DNA of 54,996 nt from CAYVOX01 sp964453035 (GTDB lineage: Bacteria > Chloroflexota > Anaerolineae > Anaerolineales > Anaerolineaceae), in assembly GCA_964453035.1 (NCBI GenBank), contig CAYVOX010000005.1, positions 1-54,996 of the forward strand, given 5' to 3'. The position numbers and the translations under genes were made by a program. The notes under the pieces are model-generated. The model worked only from the letters and a program-made list of their open reading frames with translations, was not told the origin of the DNA and searched no databases. Shown one piece after another: positions 49,747-54,996 of this stretch (the first letter of the stretch is position 1; each line of letters starts with the position of its first letter).

Positions 49747-51240
49747 ATGAAAAGAGCCGCCATTATCGCCTTACTCATCACCCTGCTGGTTGGCAGCCTG
49801 AGCGCCGGCAATTTCTTACAGGCGCAGGCCAGCGCCGAGGAAAGCGCGCTGCTGCAAGCCACCACCACCCCCTCTAAAACGCAAACCCCCACCAAAACCC
49901 CCGTGCCCACCAACACCCCCGGTGCGTACGACCGCCCGCTGATGACCCTGGTGAGCAACACTTACGTGGCTTCCAAAGCCTACGTGGGCGGCTCCTTCAC
50001 GCTGACGGTCAAGTTTAGGAACTCCGGGCAGAAAACCGCCTACAACATGGTGGTGACCTTCACTTCCAACTATCTGCAACCGCTGGATAACGGCGGGGTT
50101 TCCGTTGTCAGCTCGCTGGCCCCCGGCGAGGCAGTCACCTTCACGCAGGATTTCTTCATCAAGAGCGACATCAACACCTACCAGACCAATGTTGACATCT
50201 CGATTGAATACAAAGACGAAAAGGCCGCCAGCTACACTCAGAAGTTTGCTGCGCCCATCAGCGTTTACTGGCTGACGGGCAGCACCTCCACCCCCACCGC
50301 CACGGCAACGCCTTTTGGCAGGCCGCAGATTGTGGTCAATTCTTATACCATTGATAAAGCCGCCCTGCAGCCCGGCAGCAGCTTTGTGCTGACTATGGCC
50401 ATCAAGAATCACGGCGCGATGGATGCCAAAAATGTGAGCCTGACGATGGGCAGCAGCAGTTCCAGCAGCGGCACCACCACCTCCACCGTTTTCCTGCCGG
50501 TGGGCTCTTCCAATATTCGCGTGCTGGGCAATATCGCCCGGGGGCAGGAAATCCAGGTGCAGCAGTCCTTCGTGGTCAACTCAACCACAGCCGTCGGAGC
50601 CTACCCTCTGAGCCTGAACTTCTCCTACCGGGACCCGAACAACGTCAGCCTGAGTGACGATCAAATCATCACCCTGCTGGTGTACCTGGTGCCTTCGATT
50701 GACGTGAGCTTCTACGAAACGCCGGGCACCTACACGGCGGGCACCAAAGGCAACTTGCCCATCCAGATTGTCAACCTTGCCAGCACCTCCGTGCTGCTGG
50801 GCGATATTGTCGTCTCGATGGAAGACGCCACCCTGGCAAATTACCAGATGTTCGTTGGAACGGTGGACGGCGGCGGAAACTTCACGCTGGATACCGAAAT
50901 GACCCCCAAAAAGGGCGGCGCGCAGACGGTTAAAGTGGCCATCACCTACCAGGATAACTTCAAGAATCTGCAAACCATCAACCGCACGCTTTCCATCACC
51001 GTCGCTGACCAGAGCAGCGCTTTCCAGCCCGGGCAGGCCACGCCCGCCAGCCTCACTCCCGCCGCCGGGCAGGGTCGGGCTGCCGCCGCGGCCCAAACCG
51101 GCACCGAGACCATCTGGCAAATCATCCTGCGCTTCATCCGCGGCTTCATCGGGTTTGATAGCGCCGCGCCAACTGCCGTTCCGGCGGTGACCTTCCCCAA
51201 TCAGGGCATGTTCCGGCTCACCGCCACGCCCTCCCGCTAA
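49747..51240 (+). CDS. Secreted CARDB-repeat protein
   Basis: About 497 residues. Signal peptide (MKRAAIIALLITLLVGSLSA), a Thr/Pro stretch (about 38-58), then at least three beta-sandwich units similar to CARDB/APHP adhesion domains (SFTLTVKFRNSGQKTAYNMV, SSLAPGEAVTFTQDF; SFVLTMAIKNHGAMDAKNVS, GNIARGQEIQVQQSF; TKGNLPIQIVNLAS). The C-terminal part has an amphipathic region (IWQIILRFIRGFIGF). It sits exactly where a MacA-like adaptor would be, between ATPase and permease, but has no MacA helical hairpin or lipoyl motif. It may be an extracytoplasmic partner of the permease. Confidence 0.82.
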   Translation: MKRAAIIALLITLLVGSLSAGNFLQAQASAEESALLQATTTPSKTQTPTKTPVPTNTPGAYDRPLMTLVSNTYVASKAYVGGSFTLTVKFRNSGQKTAYNMVVTFTSNYLQPLDNGGVSVVSSLAPGEAVTFTQDFFIKSDINTYQTNVDISIEYKDEKAASYTQKFAAPISVYWLTGSTSTPTATATPFGRPQIVVNSYTIDKAALQPGSSFVLTMAIKNHGAMDAKNVSLTMGSSSSSSGTTTSTVFLPVGSSNIRVLGNIARGQEIQVQQSFVVNSTTAVGAYPLSLNFSYRDPNNVSLSDDQIITLLVYLVPSIDVSFYETPGTYTAGTKGNLPIQIVNLASTSVLLGDIVVSMEDATLANYQMFVGTVDGGGNFTLDTEMTPKKGGAQTVKVAITYQDNFKNLQTINRTLSITVADQSSAFQPGQATPASLTPAAGQGRAAAAAQTGTETIWQIILRFIRGFIGFDSAAPTAVPAVTFPNQGMFRLTATPSR

Positions 51241-51259
51241 CCCGGTTAATGAGGACAGC

Positions 51260-52576
51260 ATGACGTTCATTGAACTGGTCAAATTCATCGGTGAGAACAT
51301 CCAGCGCCAGCGCGGGCGGGTGTTTTTAACCTCGCTGGGGGTGGTGATTGGCTCGGCCTCCATCATCCTGCTGGTGGCGCTGGTGGGCGGCTTGCAGCAA
51401 ACCGCCACCGCTCAGTTCACCGGTAATGCCGACCTGACAAAAATCACGGTTAATTCCGGTTTTGGGCGCTTTGTGATGGGTGCTGGCGGGGCTGCGCGAA
51501 CCTCCAGCAGCACCAGCACGCAGCTTTCCATCACCGATTCCGTGGTGAAGGATTTTGCCGCGCTCGAGAACGTGGCGTATGCCATCCCGCAGCAGAGCAT
51601 CCAGGGCGGCAACCTGGTGGTGCAAATGTACACCGGACGGGCCAACATGACCGGTATCGGCGTGGATGACCTTTCGGTGCTGGGTTACCAGGCCGCCGAG
51701 GGCAGCGTTGAGCTGAAGCGCGGCACGGTCATCATCGGCTCCAAAGTTTCAGCCAACTTCTACCGGCGCAACTATTCGGGCGCCAATGCCGCGCTCAACT
51801 TCAGCCTGCTTAACAAAACCTTGAAGATGACGCTGACCAAGGGCGGCGCGCCGGGCACCAGCCAGCAGCGCAAAACGGTCTCCATGCGGGTGATTGGTAT
51901 CCTCAAGGAAACCAGCACCCAGGCGGATTACGGCCTGTATATCCCCATGGCAGATGCCGATGAGATTACCTCGTGGCAGAACGGCAGCCGCGTGAATCAC
52001 AACACCGACAGCTACTCCGGCGTGATTGTGAAGGTGAACGACACCAGCAACGTGAGCAAGGTGGCTACCACCATCACCAACCTGGGCTACCAGGCTGCCA
52101 CGCCGCAATCGGTGCTGGATAACATCAATTCCCTCTTCACCGCCCTGCAACTGGTCTTCGGCGGGGTAGGCGCCATCACCCTGCTGGTAGCCGCTATCGG
52201 CATCGCCAACACCATGACGATGGCCATCCTGGAGCGCACCAAGGAGATTGGCCTGCTCAAGGCGCTGGGGGCCACCAACCAGGATGTGCTCAGCCTGTTC
52301 CTGGGCGAGGCGACGGGCATCGGGCTGATTGGCGGACTGGGGGGCACAGCGCTGGGGTTGATTCTGGGCGAGGTGATTAACGCTGTGGCGGGCTCTTACC
52401 TGGCAGCGCAAACCGCTACCACCAGCACCACCACCCTCTCCTCGGTGGTGTATATCCCCTTTTACCTGCCAGTTTTTGCCATCCTGTTTTCCATGTTGAT
52501 TGGTTCGCTTTCTGGTCTGTACCCTTCGCTGCGCGCTGCTTCGCTGCAGCCGGTGATTGCCCTCAAACACGAGTGA
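51260..52576 (+). CDS. FtsX/MacB-type ABC permease
   Basis: About 438 residues. One N-terminal helix (VFLTSLGVVIGSASIILLVA), a large extracytoplasmic domain (about 45-290) and three C-terminal helices. The FtsX-domain motif ANTMTMAILERTKEIGLLKA, with LGATNQDVLSLFLGEATGIG, is clear, and the end SGLYPSLRAASLQPVIALKHE is typical of MacB. A Thr/Ser-rich loop (TTSTTTLSS) lies between the last helices. It pairs with the 49010 ATPase. Confidence 0.92.
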   Translation: MTFIELVKFIGENIQRQRGRVFLTSLGVVIGSASIILLVALVGGLQQTATAQFTGNADLTKITVNSGFGRFVMGAGGAARTSSSTSTQLSITDSVVKDFAALENVAYAIPQQSIQGGNLVVQMYTGRANMTGIGVDDLSVLGYQAAEGSVELKRGTVIIGSKVSANFYRRNYSGANAALNFSLLNKTLKMTLTKGGAPGTSQQRKTVSMRVIGILKETSTQADYGLYIPMADADEITSWQNGSRVNHNTDSYSGVIVKVNDTSNVSKVATTITNLGYQAATPQSVLDNINSLFTALQLVFGGVGAITLLVAAIGIANTMTMAILERTKEIGLLKALGATNQDVLSLFLGEATGIGLIGGLGGTALGLILGEVINAVAGSYLAAQTATTSTTTLSSVVYIPFYLPVFAILFSMLIGSLSGLYPSLRAASLQPVIALKHE

Positions 52577-52583
52577 GCTTGCG

Positions 52584-54140
52584 ATGAAACGCTTTGCCTT
52601 TACCCGCAACATCCGCTTCCAACTGCCGCTCACCTATGCGGGCATTGCCGCGCTGGCTGCGGTTCTGATTGGCGCCATCCTCATCCTGGTGATTGGCAAT
52701 TACTATCACGGCATGGAGTTGGAATACCTGGCGGGTAATGCGGAGGGCATCGCCCGCAATTTGACGGGCTTTGCCAGCCGGGAAAGAATCGGCCCGGAGA
52801 ACACGCTTGAGAAAAACGCCTCGTTTTTCCAGGTGCAGGCGCGCGCCACGGCCTTCCTCATCCAGTCACGGGTGCAAATCCTCGATCAAAACAACGTGCT
52901 TATCGCCGATTCCGGCACGCCCACCCAGGCCTGGTATATCCGGCTTTCGGAAGCGCGCCCGGAAAATCGCCCGGAACCCACCCCGGGCAGCGGCGAACCG
53001 GCGCCATCCATCTCCTTTTCCACCGCGCCGTTGCAGGTGCCGCCCCAGCGCGACCCGAACGCCCCATTTTCGGGCATCTCCACCGGGCGAAACATGTTCG
53101 GTTTTACCCTGCAAAACCCCACCATCGAGGAGGGCAACCGCTCCAGCCTGAACACCCGGGTCAATTTTTTTGACCAGTACGGCGACCCGCTGGGAGTGGT
53201 GGTCATCTCGGAGGGGCCGGAATACGGGCGGCACATCCTTTTTAACGTCATCCAGGGCTGGGGCATCGCCGGGCTGATTGCCGTGCTGGCCTCCGCGCTG
53301 ATTGGCTGGCTCATCAGCCGTCAAATCAGCCGCCCGATCACGGTGCTGGAGCAGGTAGCTACGGAGATGAAAGAAGGTAACCTGGCAGTGCGCGCGCCAA
53401 CCCTGAAGCTGGCCGAGATGGAATCGCTGGCGCAGACCTTTAACCAGATGGCCAACCGCATCGAGAGCAATATCCACACCCTGCACCATTTCGTCTCGGA
53501 TGCAGCTCACGAGCTGCGCACCCCGCTGACCGCCCTGCGCGCCGACCTGGACATGGCCCTGCGCGAAAAGGACGAGCAGAAAACACGTTTGCTGGTTACG
53601 CGGTCGCTGGAGCAGCTCACCCGCCTGGAGCAACTCTCAAAGGAATTGCTGGACCTCTCGCGCATTGAAACTCAGAGCGAAAAAGCCGGGTTCGAGCGGG
53701 TTGACCTGCGCCAGTTGCTGCTAAGAACCAGCGAGGTGCACGCTTCCGCTGCTGAACAGGCCGGGATGGACTTTCAGATGGCGCTGCCGGAGGGCGAGAT
53801 GACCGTGCAGGGCAACGAGATGCAACTGGAGCGGGCGGTGAGCAACCTGCTGGATAACGCCGTCAAATTCAGCGCGGCGGGGGGCTGGGTGAAGCTGACG
53901 TTGAGCCGGGAAGAGCAGTCAGCCTGCATCCGGGTGGAGGATTGCGGTATTGGCATTCCGTCGGAGGACCGCGGCATGTTGTTTAACCGCTTCCACCGCG
54001 GGCGCAATTCGCACGGTTACCCGGGTTCAGGGCTGGGGCTGGCTATTGCCAGGGCAATTGTTGAGAAACATCACGGGGAAATTGGCATTGAGCCGGCTGA
54101 GGAAACCACGCGCTTCTTTATTCGCCTGCCGCTGGCCTGA
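52584..54140 (+). CDS. Sensor histidine kinase with large extracytoplasmic domain
   Basis: About 518 residues. Helix 1 (about 13-37), an extracytoplasmic region of about 180 residues with a Pro-rich insert, helix 2 (WGIAGLIAVLASALIGWLIS), HAMP (SRQISRPITVLEQVATEMKE), HisKA with the phospho-His in SDAAHELRTPLTAL, and HATPase (NLLDNAVKFSAAGG, VEDCGIGIPSEDR, GSGLGLAIARAIVEKHHG). The start at 52584 lies 7 bases after the permease stop. It likely pairs with the 47061 regulator to sense envelope stress or a ligand handled by the ABC genes. Two bases separate its stop from the convergent DUF454 gene. Confidence 0.92.
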   Translation: MKRFAFTRNIRFQLPLTYAGIAALAAVLIGAILILVIGNYYHGMELEYLAGNAEGIARNLTGFASRERIGPENTLEKNASFFQVQARATAFLIQSRVQILDQNNVLIADSGTPTQAWYIRLSEARPENRPEPTPGSGEPAPSISFSTAPLQVPPQRDPNAPFSGISTGRNMFGFTLQNPTIEEGNRSSLNTRVNFFDQYGDPLGVVVISEGPEYGRHILFNVIQGWGIAGLIAVLASALIGWLISRQISRPITVLEQVATEMKEGNLAVRAPTLKLAEMESLAQTFNQMANRIESNIHTLHHFVSDAAHELRTPLTALRADLDMALREKDEQKTRLLVTRSLEQLTRLEQLSKELLDLSRIETQSEKAGFERVDLRQLLLRTSEVHASAAEQAGMDFQMALPEGEMTVQGNEMQLERAVSNLLDNAVKFSAAGGWVKLTLSREEQSACIRVEDCGIGIPSEDRGMLFNRFHRGRNSHGYPGSGLGLAIARAIVEKHHGEIGIEPAEETTRFFIRLPLA

Positions 54141-54141
54141 T

Positions 54142-54570
54142 TTAACCTGCTTCGCCGCGCGTCTCGGGCTTTTCCGGCAGGGGTGGCAGAGCGGCTTCGG
54201 GTGGCGCGGTTTTGATCAAGCCCAGGTGCAGCGAAACGCCCGCAGCAATGATCAGCAACAGCAGGCGCATCCACCACGAGGTGACCACAAAGAGCACCGC
54301 GCTGCCTATCGAGAGCCAGACGAGGGCGATGGTGATGACCTTGTGGCGCAGCGGCAGCCCGCGTCCTTCGCGGTAGTTGCGCAGGTATGCGCCAAACCAG
54401 CGGTTGGTGACCAGCCAGGTGTAAAAGCGCTGTGAACTGCGCGCGTAAAAGTAGGCTGCCAGCAGCAGGAAGGGGGTGGTGGGCAGCACGGGGATGAAGG
54501 TGCCAACCGCTGCCAGGGTCACGCATAACGTGCCCAGGATGACCAGAAGGGTGCGCCGGGTTTGCGTCAT
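54142..54570 (-). CDS. DUF454 (YbaN-family) membrane protein
   Basis: About 142 residues. DUF454 core: LGTLCVTLAAVGTFIPVLPT, TPFLLLAAYFYARSS, RFYTWLVTNRWFGAYLRNYR, then a second hydrophobic hairpin (VWLSIGSAVLFVVTSWWMRL). The function of the family is not settled. The promoter -10 (54577-54582) lies six bases before the ATG, without a ribosome site, so its mRNA is probably leaderless. Confidence 0.9.
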   Translation of the reverse strand: MTQTRRTLLVILGTLCVTLAAVGTFIPVLPTTPFLLLAAYFYARSSQRFYTWLVTNRWFGAYLRNYREGRGLPLRHKVITIALVWLSIGSAVLFVVTSWWMRLLLLIIAAGVSLHLGLIKTAPPEAALPPLPEKPETRGEAG

Positions 54571-54576
54571 GGGGCA

Positions 54577-54582
54577 ATTATA
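54577..54582 (-). promoter_or_regulatory. -10 hexamer of a leaderless-type promoter for the DUF454 gene
   Basis: On the minus strand GGTATAATTGCCCCATG: TATAAT ends six bases before the start codon at 54570. This layout matches the murJ promoter at 25980 almost base for base. Confidence 0.65.
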
Positions 54583-54660
54583 CCAACAAACCGCACTGAA
54601 TTTATCATAATTGTATAAGTTTGGGAAAGGCGCGGCAGTTCCACAGGAGGCTCTGCGCCA

Positions 54661-54996
54661 CTACTCCCATTCGGAGGGGTTATAGCGCCGCGTTCGTTTG
54701 ACTACCCCTCTGCGCTTCTTCTCATCCACGCGCGCCGCGCTGGAGGTGACGGAGGGGCGGGTTTTTTTACGCGGCTTAGGCGCCTGGAGGGCCTGGCGCA
54801 CCAGCGCCGCCAGCCGGGAGAAGGCATCCAGCTTGTTCTGCTCCTGGGTGCGGTAGCGTCTGGCTTCGATGATGAGGATGCCTTCGTCCGTGGCGCGGTT
54901 GCCCGCCAGCCTGAGCAGGCGCGTCTTCACCTCCGGCGGCAGGGCGGTGGTGGCATTCACGTCCCAGCGCAACTGGCAGGCGCTGGAGACTTTATT
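54661..54996 (-). CDS. arfB: Peptidyl-tRNA hydrolase ArfB-type release factor, N-terminus outside the window
   Basis: Partial: 111 codons to the window edge. The first residues inside the window, NKVSSACQLRWDV, are the part directly after the GGQ motif of ArfB/YaeJ (RF-2-type peptidyl hydrolase domain), so the catalytic GGQ is just beyond 54996. The middle has LRLAGNRATDEGILIIEARR and RTQEQNKLDAFSRLAALVRQ. The basic tail (KPRKKTRPS, EKKRRGVVKRTRRY) fits the ArfB extension that enters the mRNA channel of stalled ribosomes. It rescues ribosomes without a stop codon. Confidence 0.9.
   Translation of the reverse strand, partial: NKVSSACQLRWDVNATTALPPEVKTRLLRLAGNRATDEGILIIEARRYRTQEQNKLDAFSRLAALVRQALQAPKPRKKTRPSVTSSAARVDEKKRRGVVKRTRRYNPSEWE

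Noticed and set aside
1..54996. CRISPR array, tRNA, rRNA, prophage or insertion sequence
   Set aside because: I looked for spaced direct repeats, tRNA arm sequences and transposase or integrase motifs on both strands and found none I could support.

Overview
The window looks like chromosome from a Chloroflexota bacterium, probably of the Anaerolineae or a close relative. This is inferred from gene content rather than a marker gene. The DNA is G+C-rich. It carries several eukaryote-type Ser/Thr kinases with Thr/Pro-rich linkers, a Flp-type pilin, SpoVS, CARDB and LysM surface proteins with Thr/Pro linkers, a KimA potassium importer, and -10 hexamers placed directly in front of start codons. 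I see no rRNA, tRNA, CRISPR array, phage module or transposase. Mobile-type content is limited to small palindromic repeats.

Layout. 1-4513: a lipoprotein fragment, HutI (histidine breakdown), a PatB/MalY-type C-S lyase, a 48-residue Flp pilin and a DUF389 membrane protein with an SH3-like tail. 4574-11914: one transcription unit with a consensus promoter, a ~250-nt structured leader ending in an intrinsic terminator, then seven tightly packed genes. These encode a B12-binding glutamate-mutase-E-like protein, an octopine/nopaline-dehydrogenase-family enzyme, a CBS protein, an ArsB/NhaD-type permease, an ATP-grasp ligase, a PII-like protein and a Na+/Ca2+-exchanger-family antiporter. A strong terminator closes the unit. 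It is my best candidate for an undescribed system. 12011-14817: a probable Pho-type operator, a PhoU-like DUF47 protein and two tandem PiT phosphate transporters.

15263-25747: SpoVS, a deoxynucleoside kinase, a DsbA-like thiol oxidoreductase, a ferredoxin, a LysM/SdrB-like surface protein, a sulfite-oxidase-fold molybdoprotein and an SPFH protein. Next come SelD, a deaminase, gamma-glutamyltransferase, a Crp/Fnr regulator, a lipoprotein and a membrane protein. selD has an in-frame UGA at the active-site position and is read here as a selenoprotein. 25781-32431: MurJ behind a leaderless-type promoter, GNAT enzymes, a SagB-type nitroreductase next to a YedF-like DsrE protein, two CPBP proteases and a methyltransferase. 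Two short palindromic elements lie between these genes.

32853-46636: two paralogous receptor kinases, with a copied 68-bp upstream block and different extracellular domains, flank a kinase-FGE fusion, an aldo/keto reductase, a GT-C-type membrane protein, a KimA-KdpD-KdpE-like potassium module and a GH88/GH105 hydrolase. 47061-54140: an OmpR-type regulator, a Yip1 protein, a MacB/LolD-type ATPase, a secreted CARDB protein, an FtsX-type permease and a sensor kinase, which together look like a two-component-controlled ABC system. The window ends with a DUF454 protein and a partial ArfB-type peptidyl-tRNA hydrolase.
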